From NCBI RefSeq assembly GCF_017874615.1, contig NZ_JAGIKV010000016.1:1-64000 (forward strand): a stretch of 64,000 nucleotides of DNA, written 5' to 3'. Numbering within the stretch: the first letter of the stretch is position 1; each line of letters starts with the position of its first letter. Below the pieces are notes generated by a model that did no database searches, was not told where the DNA came from, and was given only the letters and a program-made list of their open reading frames with translations. Shown here piece by piece: positions 35,128-43,747 of the stretch. The DNA is from Paenibacillus xylanexedens. GTDB taxonomy: Bacteria > Bacillota > Bacilli > Paenibacillales > Paenibacillaceae. Position numbers and translations under genes: made by a program.

Positions 35128-35979
35128 ATGGCAGCAAAAACACCTCTTGAGGTTGCACAATATACGGCGCAAACAGGAATGAAGAAGGCTCAATATCCGG
35201 TGTCTTCTGTACTGGTGCTTAGTTTTCTGGCAGGGGCTTTTATTGCGCTGGGGTTTCTACTGGATATTCGGGTGATTGCTTCTGCGCCAGCTGAGTGGGG
35301 AAGTCTGGTCAATCTGATTGGAGCAGCAGTGTTCCCGGTTGGATTAATCTTGGTACTCATCGGTGGTGGAGAGCTGCTGACAGGTAACATGATGGCAGTT
35401 CCACTTGCAACGATTGCAAGAAAATTATCCGTGGGTAGCATGTTGAAAAATCTAACCTTAGTGACGATTGGTAATTTTGTTGGAGCTTTGTTTGTCGCGT
35501 ACGCGTTTGGACATGTGCTGGGCCTGACCGGAGAGGGTGTATATCTGGCGAAAGTGGTGGATATGGCTGGGCATAAGCTGCATGACGGCTTCCTGCAAGC
35601 TTTCATCTCTGGCATCGGCTGTAACTGGCTGGTCGCGCTGGCCGTGTGGTTATCTTATGCTTCGGATACAATGAGTGGCAAGGTACTGGGCATTTGGTTT
35701 CCAACGATGGCATTTGTGGCGATTGGATTCCAGCACGTTGTGGCCAATATGTTCCTCATCCCGGCGGCAATCTTTGAAGGACATTATTCGTGGGGTCAAT
35801 ATGTGATGAATTTCATTCCGGTATGGCTCGGGAATCTGACTGGTGGTGCTCTGTTTGTAGCTGCAGCCTATTGGGTGGTGTACCTGCGCCAAGCTGAGCC
35901 AAAAGTGAAGCCAGAGATGGCGACGTCGATCGAAGCTGTGGAGACGGAGGCTAGAGTGATGTTGAGTAAACAAGCATAG
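35128..35979 (+). CDS. formate/nitrite transporter family (FNT) channel
   Basis: A 283-aa membrane channel of the FocA/NirC family, which forms pentamers and passes small monovalent anions. Six hydrophobic segments are visible. Family marks are FLAGAFIALGF, GGGELLTGNMMAV (the loop with a conserved LTGN), FISGIGCNWLVALAVWLSYA, and FQHVVANMFLIPAAIF with the central-pore His and N. ATG 35128 is 9 bases after AAGGAGAGG. An in-frame ATG at 35107 lies before the ribosome site. The neighbour at 36406 is a molybdopterin oxidoreductase of the formate-dehydrogenase type, which favours formate as one substrate, but that is inference. Confidence 0.92.
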   Translation: MAAKTPLEVAQYTAQTGMKKAQYPVSSVLVLSFLAGAFIALGFLLDIRVIASAPAEWGSLVNLIGAAVFPVGLILVLIGGGELLTGNMMAVPLATIARKLSVGSMLKNLTLVTIGNFVGALFVAYAFGHVLGLTGEGVYLAKVVDMAGHKLHDGFLQAFISGIGCNWLVALAVWLSYASDTMSGKVLGIWFPTMAFVAIGFQHVVANMFLIPAAIFEGHYSWGQYVMNFIPVWLGNLTGGALFVAAAYWVVYLRQAEPKVKPEMATSIEAVETEARVMLSKQA

Positions 35980-36042
35980 CGGGCACAGCGTAGCATGTGC
36001 GCACGGGTTATAGAAGAGAAGACGATTCTGATCTTGCTCGGT

Positions 36043-36172
36043 TCATGGCGAATATGCTGTGAGGGAGCAGGGCGGGATCGTTTTTTTTGTATGGGGTTCT
36101 TGTTGGAGTTTAACGCAAAATAAATTCGCCATGACAAGGTTCGGGGGAACGAAACCTGTTCATGGCGAATTT
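36043..36172. repeat. inverted repeat with a third, direct copy
   Basis: AAATTCGCCATGA (36122-36134) and TCATGGCGAATTT (36160-36172) form a perfect 13-bp inverted repeat around a partly pairing GGTTCG/CGAAACC loop. A third copy, GTTCATGGCGAAT, occurs at about 36042-36054. In the gap 35980-36405 there is also a palindrome CCGCTATAGCGG at 36302-36313. No gene is seen there. The first copy precedes TTTTTTTTG at about 36081 and could belong to a transcript end. Confidence 0.55.
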
Positions 36173-36405
36173 CGGGAGTGGTCCATGATATGGCATGAGG
36201 AGGAAGTGGGGAAACACTAGCCTAATGCCTTATTTTTAATTTACCCCTGAATTCTGAAGTTGAATCAAACTCAAAAACATTTTTTTGAAAATAATCTAAA
36301 GCCGCTATAGCGGTGAATATGAAGCAAAAACATACTGTTCTCTTTACGCGATAACCTCGAAGAAGATATGATATAGGGATAGCTTTTAAAGAGGGGAGCC
36401 TTACG

Positions 36406-38469
36406 ATGATCGATCAGGAGAATGGTGTATTTGCGGCGGTGTGCCCGCTCGACTGTCCGGACACTTGTGGTCTGTTATTACATAAAGAGAATGGCAAAAT
36501 TGTGAAGGTGGCAGGCAATCCGGATCATCCGATCACCAAGGGTTCCATTTGTAATAAAGTCAGAAATATGACCGAGCGGGTATATCACCCCGAGCGTCTA
36601 CAATATCCGATGAAACGTGTAGGAGCCAAAGGCGAAGGCAAGTTTGAACGAATCAGTTGGGATGAAGCGATTCGTGAGATTACGACCAAATTCACTACAT
36701 TGTCCGAAACCTACGGCCCGGAGAGTATCCTGCCCTACAGCTTTTACGGTAACATGGGCATTCTCGGCGTAGACGGTATGGATCGGCGTTTCTTCAATGC
36801 GCTTGGTGCGAGTGTACTGGAGCAGACGATCTGTAACTCCGCTGGAAATACCGGCTGGAAATACACGATGGGCGCCAACCGGGGAACGGTGCCAGAAGAT
36901 ACGGAGCATGCGGATCTCATCCTGGTGTGGGGCGGCAATATCGTCAGTACAAATATGCACCAGGTCGTTTTGGCGGAGAAAGCCCGCAAGAAAGGCGCCA
37001 AGATCGTCGTCATCGACGTTCATCGCAATCGTACCGCCCAATGGGGCGACTGGTTTATTCCTTTGTATCCGGGCACGGACAGCGCACTGGCGCTAGGATT
37101 GATGCATGTGCTGTTCGAACGGGGACTAACGGATGAAGCGTTTATGCAAAAGTATACGGTAGGTCATGAGGCACTACGTGATCATGTCCGCAGTTACAAC
37201 CCTGAACGTGTTGCACGCATTACGGGCGTGCCGGAGGAAACGATTGTGGAGCTGGCCGAACTATACGGCAACGCACAGGCAGCCCATATTCACATCGGCA
37301 ATGGCCTCCAGCACCATGATAATGGGGGGATGAACGTGCGTAGCGTTGCATGTCTGCCTGCGATTACAGGGCAATGGCTGAAGCAAGGCGGCGGTGCCGT
37401 TCGAACCAACAGCTACGCGAGCACAAATAGCGACGCGCTCGAACGTCCGGAGCTGCGGCAGAATCCGGAGCCGCGAGTGGTGAACATGAACCGGATTGGT
37501 GAAGCGTTGCTGGAAGCAGAGCAGCCAATCCGGGCGATGATGGTCTACTGCAGCAATCCACTGGTGGTGGCACCGGATACCGAGCGGGTGGAGCGAGGTT
37601 TTGCACGGGAAGATCTATTCACGGTTGTGCATGATCTGTTCATGACGGATACGGCGAAATATGCAGATATCGTATTGCCAGCCACATCTTCATTTGAAGC
37701 GACGGACCTGTACACCTCTTATTGGCATCAGTACGTTCATCTGCAAGAGCCGGTGATTGCACCGATTGGGGAGAGCAAGAGCAATGTGGAACTGTTCTCA
37801 CTGCTTGGGCAGGCTATGGGGTACGATCCGGCAATCTTCGGAGAAACACCGGAACAGATGATTGAGGACGCTCTCCAAGGCACAGGCAACCCCTACATGA
37901 ATGGAGTCACGTTGGAAGGACTGAAGGAACATCGATTCGTGAAGCTGGATATGACGCCACATGCTGCATATCTGGATCAGCTGCCCACGCCTTCAGGCAA
38001 AATCGAATTGTATTCCGAGACGATGGAACAGAGAGGGCTTCCGCCGCTCCCTACCTATAGTGCTCTGGTTGAAGGATATGATGGGGAGCATCCGGCTGGA
38101 CCTGCCGATACGTATCCATTGATGTTCCTGTCACCGCCAAACCATAATTTCCTGAACTCTACCTTTGGCAATTCAGCCAAACATCAACGTTTGGAAAAGA
38201 TGCCTCTATTGCAGATACACCCCGAGGATGCCATCCGTAGAAATGTGGAGGATGGCGATGCAGTGGTCGTATGGAATGAACGCGGGCGCATCGAACTTAC
38301 CGCCAAGGTGAGTGAAGCCATGTTGCCGGGAACTGTCATCAGCCAAGGCTTATGGTGGGATGGTGACGGCAAGAAGCAGCGGGCGAATTCACTGACGTCC
38401 AATCGGTTGTCGGACATGGGGAACGGGGCCACTTTCTTCTCGGCCACTGTTGAAGTGGAGCGTCAATGA
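36406..38469 (+). CDS. molybdopterin oxidoreductase, formate-dehydrogenase-like
   Basis: A 687-aa Mo/W-bis-MGD oxidoreductase of the DMSO-reductase superfamily, in the group of single-subunit proteins like YoaE of Bacillus. The N-terminal iron-sulfur domain has C13-x3-C17-x3-C21-x27-C49 for one [4Fe-4S] cluster. The Mo-cofactor domain follows (DLILVWGGNIVSTNMHQVVL, RTAQWGDWFIPLYPGTDSAL), and the C-terminal dinucleotide-binding domain ends with LWWDGDGKKQRANSLTSNRL. No Tat signal is present, so it is cytoplasmic. The donor cannot be read; the FNT channel next door hints at formate. Its last 198 bases and terminator recur at 40116, see that entry. Confidence 0.88.
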   Translation: MIDQENGVFAAVCPLDCPDTCGLLLHKENGKIVKVAGNPDHPITKGSICNKVRNMTERVYHPERLQYPMKRVGAKGEGKFERISWDEAIREITTKFTTLSETYGPESILPYSFYGNMGILGVDGMDRRFFNALGASVLEQTICNSAGNTGWKYTMGANRGTVPEDTEHADLILVWGGNIVSTNMHQVVLAEKARKKGAKIVVIDVHRNRTAQWGDWFIPLYPGTDSALALGLMHVLFERGLTDEAFMQKYTVGHEALRDHVRSYNPERVARITGVPEETIVELAELYGNAQAAHIHIGNGLQHHDNGGMNVRSVACLPAITGQWLKQGGGAVRTNSYASTNSDALERPELRQNPEPRVVNMNRIGEALLEAEQPIRAMMVYCSNPLVVAPDTERVERGFAREDLFTVVHDLFMTDTAKYADIVLPATSSFEATDLYTSYWHQYVHLQEPVIAPIGESKSNVELFSLLGQAMGYDPAIFGETPEQMIEDALQGTGNPYMNGVTLEGLKEHRFVKLDMTPHAAYLDQLPTPSGKIELYSETMEQRGLPPLPTYSALVEGYDGEHPAGPADTYPLMFLSPPNHNFLNSTFGNSAKHQRLEKMPLLQIHPEDAIRRNVEDGDAVVVWNERGRIELTAKVSEAMLPGTVISQGLWWDGDGKKQRANSLTSNRLSDMGNGATFFSATVEVERQ

Positions 38470-38509
38470 GTGTGCTTGCAGCGTGATTTTTTTGAGGTAA
38501 GATGAACAA
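38312..38509 (+). repeat. first copy of a 198-bp duplicated gene end
   Basis: The last ~52 codons of the oxidoreductase gene plus about 40 bp beyond its stop recur at 40116-40313 without gaps. By eye I count about 16 mismatches in 198 positions. Confidence 0.9.
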
Positions 38510-38515
38510 CTCCAA

Positions 38516-38563
38516 TGGCCTTTGCACTGACTGTTATGCTGTCAGAGTAAAGGCCTATTTTTA
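38516..38563 (+). terminator. terminator after the molybdopterin oxidoreductase gene
   Basis: GGCCTTTGC-ACTGAC pairs with GTCAGA-GTAAAGGCC, followed by TATTTTTAT. A related terminator follows the duplicated gene end at 40364-40420. Between 38564 and 38795 the sequence is AT-rich and holds no gene I can support. Confidence 0.75.
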
Positions 38564-38809
38564 TAAGAAGCTGTACTTTAAATGTGTTAAAAATAGTATA
38601 CGATAGGGCGATAGGTTCTTTGTCAGGTGTATTAATTTATTAGTTGCCTAAAGTTAAATATAAGTAAATAGACCTAATCTCCCGAAATAATGTAGTTAAT
38701 TTGTATTAATATTCTAAAAAAGGGTTCCATTATATCCTCTGTATGTCATACTTGAACCAGTAAATGGATTATTTCTTGTTATCTATTTAACTTAATAAGG
38801 AGGTATATA

Positions 38810-39685
38810 ATGAAAAGAATTGCTTTAATTACTTCTCTGACACTGATGTTAACATTAGTACTTTCAACCTTTTCTGCTAACACTTACGCTGATAATGGTG
38901 GGGTAGAAGATGATCAAATTAAAGAATTGAACTATAATTATTCTGATCAGGACGGGTTAATTGATATTGACGCGAGCTATGAAGAGACTAAAACAGGAGA
39001 GGTAATAGATTTTAATATAAAAGAAGAAAACGGAATACGTACTGTTAAGCATTTTATAGACAATAAACTCGTAGCTGAAGCCATTTACGATATAAGTTCT
39101 GACGAAATAGTAACTACTACGGCGGATGGTGAGGTCGTTACACAAAAAGCAAGTGAAATGATTAGTGAGTCAGATGGTAATGCACTTTCTAATGAATATG
39201 ATAATCAAATCACAGGAGCGGTAGAAACACAAAGCGCTGTTTTGAATGCTTCTCCAGGTTTTAACTTTGTTAAGCAAAAGTATAATACGGCTTGGAAGCA
39301 ATATGGTTCTATATATCAAAAGCAATCTGTTCTGCAAGATAAGCATTATAAGCTGAATATATCCGCTGGGACTGCTATAGCAACGGTAATTACAATAATA
39401 GATATTTATTATACTAAGGGTAAGTTCACTACCTTCTTGAAGGCAATGGGGATCACGATTCTAGGAGTTACAGTTGATTCAATAATTGGTGCCATGGATG
39501 CAACTAGATATTTAACACAAGTGGAAGTCTATTCTCAGGGTATGCTAGGATTGGCCTCAGAGAGATATATAGTAAAAGCTACGTTTAATGGCAAAACAGC
39601 ACAGGTGAATGATGGCGGGGATGAAAGAACTTATGATGAATTAATTGATATCGGGGTATATAATGTAGTACTCCAGAAGCTATAA
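38810..39685 (+). CDS. secreted protein with hydrophobic core, possible bacteriocin
   Basis: A 291-aa secreted protein of unknown family. A classical signal peptide (residues 1-27, MKRIALITSLTLMLTLVLST, cut after NTYA-D) is followed by an acidic region, then a hydrophobic stretch (about 181-225: TAIATVITIIDIYY ... GITILGVTVDSIIGAMDA) and a mixed C-terminus. No cysteines or catalytic motif are seen. Secretion plus an internal hydrophobic hairpin, followed at once by a tiny two-TM protein, resembles pore-forming bacteriocin/immunity pairs. I recall larger bacteriocins of the geobacillin 26 type of similar size, but cannot verify a match. AAGGAGG (38796-38802) gives strong translation. Base use is much more AT-rich than its neighbours, suggesting transfer. 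Confidence 0.7.
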   Translation: MKRIALITSLTLMLTLVLSTFSANTYADNGGVEDDQIKELNYNYSDQDGLIDIDASYEETKTGEVIDFNIKEENGIRTVKHFIDNKLVAEAIYDISSDEIVTTTADGEVVTQKASEMISESDGNALSNEYDNQITGAVETQSAVLNASPGFNFVKQKYNTAWKQYGSIYQKQSVLQDKHYKLNISAGTAIATVITIIDIYYTKGKFTTFLKAMGITILGVTVDSIIGAMDATRYLTQVEVYSQGMLGLASERYIVKATFNGKTAQVNDGGDERTYDELIDIGVYNVVLQKL

Positions 39686-39697
39686 AGGAATGATGAT

Positions 39698-39910
39698 ATG
39701 AAGCAATTAACCGAATACGAGGCAGCGAAGAGAGATATCATTATGTCCATTGTTTATATTATTGGTGTCTTAATATTATTTTATATGGCGTTAGAGGCCT
39801 CTTTAGTGGTGGCAATTATCATTTGTATGCCTCTTGAAATTGCTTTTATAATTAGATTAATTCATGAAGTCAAAAAGTTTAAAAAGTTAAAAAAAAATGA
39901 TGCACCTTAG
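39698..39910 (+). CDS. small two-TM membrane protein, possible immunity factor
   Basis: A 70-aa protein with two hydrophobic helices (about residues 15-33 and 35-54) and a strongly basic, Lys-rich C-terminus (KKFKKLKKNDAP). It starts 12 bp after the secreted protein gene, behind AAAGGAA, so the pair is surely one transcript. Size, topology and position fit an immunity protein that protects the producer against the secreted product, but this is inference. AT-rich like the preceding gene. Confidence 0.65.
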   Translation: MKQLTEYEAAKRDIIMSIVYIIGVLILFYMALEASLVVAIIICMPLEIAFIIRLIHEVKKFKKLKKNDAP

Positions 39911-39986
39911 TGGGATTTCTGTGGGATGTATGTTAAAAATAATAAAAAATTTCTTAATGAACTAGTTATACCCTGTTGAGTAGAAT

Positions 39987-40046
39987 TTAAGTTAAAACCT
40001 TTGCTTCCAGCGCGTATCGATATTCAGTCGGTGCGCGTTGTTTGAG
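39987..40046 (-). pseudogene. C-terminal scrap of an IS3-family transposase
   Basis: On the minus strand the frame reads LKQRAPTEYRYALEAKVLT and a TAA stop. This is the familiar end of IS3-family integrase-type transposases (x-L-x-x-x-P-x-E-Y-R-x-x-x-L). About 20 codons remain, with stops upstream. Just beyond the stop, TTCTACTCAACAGGGTATAA (39966-39985 on the reverse strand) could be the insertion-sequence end. It marks past IS activity exactly in the inserted segment. Confidence 0.6.
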
Positions 40047-40115
40047 TTAGGCCTAAAATTCAAATCTACGTTTCTGACATGAATATTAAATACAAGGTCA
40101 TTTAATGATTTTTTT

Positions 40116-40313
40116 GTGAAGCCATGTTGCCGGGAACCCTCATCAGCCAAGGCTTATGGTGGGATGGTGACGGGAAGAAACAACGGGCAAACTCGCTCAC
40201 GTCCAATCGGTTGTCGGACATGGGCAACGGGGCGACCTTCTTCTCAGCCACTGTTGAAGTGAAGCGTCAATGAGTGTGCTTGCAGCATGTTTTTTTTGAG
40301 GTAAGATGAACAA
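40116..40313 (+). pseudogene. displaced second copy of the oxidoreductase gene end
   Basis: The frame from 40118 reads EAMLPGTLISQGLWWDGDGK through to VEVKRQ and a TGA at 40271-40273. It differs from the intact gene end by only two amino acids (Val to Leu, Glu to Lys) although about 16 bases differ, mostly at third codon positions. So it is the end of a once-functional allele, not a fresh copy. It has no start or upstream part. Together with 38312-38509 it brackets the ~1.6-kb AT-rich insertion. Confidence 0.85.
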
Positions 40314-40363
40314 AGGCTAGAATTTGAGCAGGATTATAGTGCAATAGATGTAACACTTCATAA

Positions 40364-40422
40364 AACCTTCGCTCTGGCTGGTTAGGGTTATGCCGTCAGG
40401 GCAAAGGTCTATTTTTTATGGC
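40364..40422 (+). terminator. terminator after the displaced gene end
   Basis: ACCTTCGCTCTGGC pairs imperfectly with GTCAGGGCAAAGGT, followed by CTATTTTTTAT. It is a relative of the terminator at 38516-38563 (TGCYGTCAG and AAAGGYCTATTTTT in common). Confidence 0.6.
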
Positions 40423-40462
40423 TATTTGTTTGTGCAGAGGTACTAAGGAGAATGAATTAACG

Positions 40463-41689
40463 ATGATGAGATGGCTGGATAACTATCCAAAAGAAGTGAG
40501 AATATTTTTATTAGCAAGTCTGGTTAACGCAACCGGCAGTGCATTGATGTGGCCGCTGACCACCATGTATGTGTTTGATGAGCTTGGACGAACGATGGCC
40601 AACGCCGGTTTTGTGATCCTCATTCAGTCACTGGGTGGCATCTTTGGACAATTGCTTGGTGGTTCGTTGTACCATCGGGTGGGCGTGAAGAAGCTGATCA
40701 TTGGTTCACTGGCGCTTAATGCGTTAGGTTTGTTTGCGTTGCCGTGGATTAGTGCGTATTGGGTCGTATTTATATGTGCCATGGGCTGGATTGGGCTGTT
40801 CAGTTCATTGTCGCTACCAGCGATTCAAGCCTTTATTGGCTTCCGGTTTGCGGAGCGACGCGGTGAATTATTCAATATTATCTATGTGGCGAACAATATC
40901 GGGGTGGCGATTGGTACGGCGTTGAGCGGTTTTCTGGCTGACTTTTCCTATCACCTCAGCTTTGTACTGAACGGAGTGACCTCAGCCGGATTTGCAATTT
41001 TCTTCTGGTATTATCTGTCGCGGGTTGAACCGGATCAGGGGGAAGTACATCTGACCAAACGGAAAACCTTCCCCGATGGGCCGGGCGTCTGGGCATTGTT
41101 GGGTAATACCCGACTATATCTGTTTATGAGCTTGGGCGTACTCTTCTTGTTATTTGGCAACTCCATCTGGAACACAGGTGTTTCCCCGTATATCATCTCT
41201 GAGGGTATGGAAAAAAGAATGTACGGTCTGCTCTGGACCCTGAACGGGGTGCTGATCTTTGTGGGCCAACCTTTTACCAGCTGGGTGAAACGGACCATGG
41301 CCCGTACCTCCACTGCCCAGATGACGGCGAGTGCGGTATTCTATGGCATGGCCTACATTGTGATGATTACCATGTACAGCTATCCGGGCATGGTGCTTGC
41401 AATGGTACTGGCCACGTTTGGGGAGATGTTGATCTCCCCTGCAACGCCTGCATTTATCTCCGAGCATGCTGGCAGGGCGGCACCTTTTTACATCGGGATA
41501 TCGGGTGGGATCGGTGCGGTTGGTCGGGTTATCGGCCCCTATGCGATGGGGGTCATGTATGACAAACAGGGACTTATTCCGGTAGCGTGGCTGGCAACAG
41601 GCACAGCGGCGATTGCGCTACTTGGTTTTGTATTGCACGCAGTGTTGAACCGTAATCGTGAAGTGAAGGAGTATGGAATGGATACATAA
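40463..41689 (+). CDS. MFS transporter (multidrug-efflux-like)
   Basis: A 408-aa major facilitator with about twelve hydrophobic helices. The loop between helices 2 and 3 carries GGSLYHRVGVKKLI, the usual G-x-x-x-D/H-R-x-G-x-K/R form, and FRFAERRGELFNIIYVANNIG resembles drug-efflux carriers of the MdtH/YttB group. ATG 40463 (or 40466) is behind AAGGAG; an in-frame ATG at 40418 lies inside the terminator before it. It stands alone and is closed by a strong terminator. The substrate is unknown. Confidence 0.85.
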   Translation: MMRWLDNYPKEVRIFLLASLVNATGSALMWPLTTMYVFDELGRTMANAGFVILIQSLGGIFGQLLGGSLYHRVGVKKLIIGSLALNALGLFALPWISAYWVVFICAMGWIGLFSSLSLPAIQAFIGFRFAERRGELFNIIYVANNIGVAIGTALSGFLADFSYHLSFVLNGVTSAGFAIFFWYYLSRVEPDQGEVHLTKRKTFPDGPGVWALLGNTRLYLFMSLGVLFLLFGNSIWNTGVSPYIISEGMEKRMYGLLWTLNGVLIFVGQPFTSWVKRTMARTSTAQMTASAVFYGMAYIVMITMYSYPGMVLAMVLATFGEMLISPATPAFISEHAGRAAPFYIGISGGIGAVGRVIGPYAMGVMYDKQGLIPVAWLATGTAAIALLGFVLHAVLNRNREVKEYGMDT

Positions 41690-41753
41690 TGTTGTACCGG
41701 AATTACTCCGTCCGTACCCATACCCTGATGATATTGTAAAATGAAGCGAGGCT

Positions 41754-41789
41754 AACCCTCACCCCAGTAGCGGGGTGAGGGTTGTTTTG
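41754..41789 (+). terminator. strong terminator after the MFS gene
   Basis: AACCCTCACCCC (41754-41765) pairs perfectly with GGGGTGAGGGTT (41772-41783) around AGTAGC, followed by GTTTTG. Confidence 0.88.
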
Positions 41790-41973
41790 TCTTTACAGAG
41801 ACTAACTCCAATAGCCGTGCCAGCGAATGATTTTCCCGATGAGATGAGCCAGGAATGTTCAGAAATCAGACTTGTTAGAGTGCATTCCCATGTCAATCAA
41901 CGACCTCCCCTCTATTTGTGCATAATGCCCATATAATAGAATGGAACTGGTTAAAGGCAGGAGGATGCATACG

Positions 41974-43521
41974 ATGTACAAGGTTTTGCTGGTTGATGAT
42001 GAATTTATGATCTCGGACGGGATCTCCAGTGTGGTGAACTGGTCCCGATTAGGAACAGAACTGATCGGCATTGCTCAAGATGGATTGGAAGCGCTTGCTT
42101 CAATCGAACGGCAACGCCCGGATATCATCATCTCGGACATCCGCATGCCGGGAATGGATGGGTTACAGCTGGTTGAAGCTGTGGCAGAGAAGTATCAGCA
42201 TATCTCGTTTATCATGCTCACGGGTTTTACGGAGTTCGAATATGCGAAAACGGCCATGCAGTATGGGGTGAAGCACTATTTGCTTAAGCCCTGCAGCGAG
42301 GAGCATCTTGTACAGGCTATCAGTGAATTGGTCAGTGAGAAGCGAGAGTTAACCGATCAGGAGCGTTTTGTGCAGTCGATCCAATATAATCTGGAGCGTG
42401 TACTGCCGCATGCCAAGGAATACTTTCTGAAAGAGCTAGTCACGAACAGAACATACGGGGTCAAGGAATGGAAGTATTTCGAGGAATTATTCGATGTACA
42501 GTTTCAGGATCAGCGTGTGCGGTTGCTGTTGGTAGAGATTGAGGGAGATCATGAGTATTTGCACTTGTTCGCGGTGAAGAACATTGCCGAAGATATTTTT
42601 CACAATCCCATCTTAAGTGCCACGGTTGGAAGGCATGTGCTACTAATTATGGAGGACAAGTTATCTGAAACGCAGTTGTTCCATAATATCGATGAGATTC
42701 GCGCCACATTTACCCGATATTATCATGACGATCTCACGATTGCGCTGAGCGAGCCAGGAGACCTCTCGCAGGCACGCCATTTGTACATGCAGACGCTGGT
42801 TTATCTCAATTACCGCTTTTACCTCGGTGAGGGCAGTCTCATTATGGAGCGGGATATTTACTCTCCCGGAGAGCGCATTCTTCCTGAATTCGAATACGAT
42901 CCGGAGCGGATGGTTACTGCAATCAAGGCGGGGCACTGGCAGGAAGTTGGATCAGAGCTGAACCGGATGTTTCAGCTGCTTGCCAGCTTGCGATATGATA
43001 TATCCCAAACGAAGTCCTATCTTATTCAGATGTTTATGGAGATGATTCGACTTAGTGGCTCTGCCGAGATGAAAAGGTATATGGATCAGTTGCCAGGCAT
43101 GCTTGAATCCAGCACCCTACATTCTTTTCAACAGTTTTTGCTTGCCGTCGGCAAGGAAATCACCCTGCGCCGCTATGAACAACATCGCTCCAGACAATCG
43201 CAGATGGTAGGCAGTGTGAAACAGTTGGTAGAGAAACGCTACAAGGACGAGACATTAACACTCCAGTCCATCGCTGGGGAAATATACATGAATCCAGACT
43301 ACATCGGCAAAATGTTCAAAAAAGAAACGGGTGAGAAATTTACGAACTATGTGTTAAGCTACCGCCTCCGTAAAGCGTTGGAGCTTCTGGAGCAGGATGG
43401 GAACTGCACTGTATCCTCGCTTGCCGAACAGACAGGCTTTGGCGCCAACTGGCCGTATTTCAGCAAAATGTTCAAGAAATACACGGGTTTCTCCCCTTCC
43501 GAGTATAAAAAAGTACCCTAG
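41974..43521 (+). CDS. YesN-type response regulator (receiver + AraC HTH)
   Basis: A 515-aa transcription factor. The receiver domain (residues 1-120) has LLVDDE at the start, the phospho-acceptor Asp55 in DIIISDIRMPGMDG, and Lys in KHYLLKPCSEE. A ~270-residue middle region follows, then an AraC-type double helix-turn-helix (about 410-513, with YMNPDYIGKMFKKETGEKF and LAEQTGFGANWPYFSKMFKK). This class is driven by YesM-type kinases, and the kinase at 47368 is the likely partner. It should activate the sugar permease and binding-protein genes that follow. ATG 41974 is 9 bases after AGGAGG. Confidence 0.93.
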   Translation: MYKVLLVDDEFMISDGISSVVNWSRLGTELIGIAQDGLEALASIERQRPDIIISDIRMPGMDGLQLVEAVAEKYQHISFIMLTGFTEFEYAKTAMQYGVKHYLLKPCSEEHLVQAISELVSEKRELTDQERFVQSIQYNLERVLPHAKEYFLKELVTNRTYGVKEWKYFEELFDVQFQDQRVRLLLVEIEGDHEYLHLFAVKNIAEDIFHNPILSATVGRHVLLIMEDKLSETQLFHNIDEIRATFTRYYHDDLTIALSEPGDLSQARHLYMQTLVYLNYRFYLGEGSLIMERDIYSPGERILPEFEYDPERMVTAIKAGHWQEVGSELNRMFQLLASLRYDISQTKSYLIQMFMEMIRLSGSAEMKRYMDQLPGMLESSTLHSFQQFLLAVGKEITLRRYEQHRSRQSQMVGSVKQLVEKRYKDETLTLQSIAGEIYMNPDYIGKMFKKETGEKFTNYVLSYRLRKALELLEQDGNCTVSSLAEQTGFGANWPYFSKMFKKYTGFSPSEYKKVP

Positions 43522-43584
43522 GACAGCGTCGCTGTGGCTTTTACATAGCTAATCTTTTATCCGATCTACATCTAATCTGTGATC

Positions 43585-43627
43585 GGGCCCTGTACGCCAA
43601 TCATCGGCAGCAGGGTCTTTTTTTGTC
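43585..43627 (+). terminator. terminator after the response-regulator gene
   Basis: GGCCCTG pairs with CAGGGTC across a ~20-base loop, followed by seven T. It separates the regulator gene from the permease operon. Confidence 0.6.
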
Positions 43628-43747
43628 GGACGGAACTCGGTTTTGAACATCCATTTATCGGAAATGAGCATGGGAAGAAAAGGCGCTCGCTTCTATCATT
43701 AGAAGTGTCATGTTAGTGAATGAACATCGAGAGTGGAGGTTGAGTGG

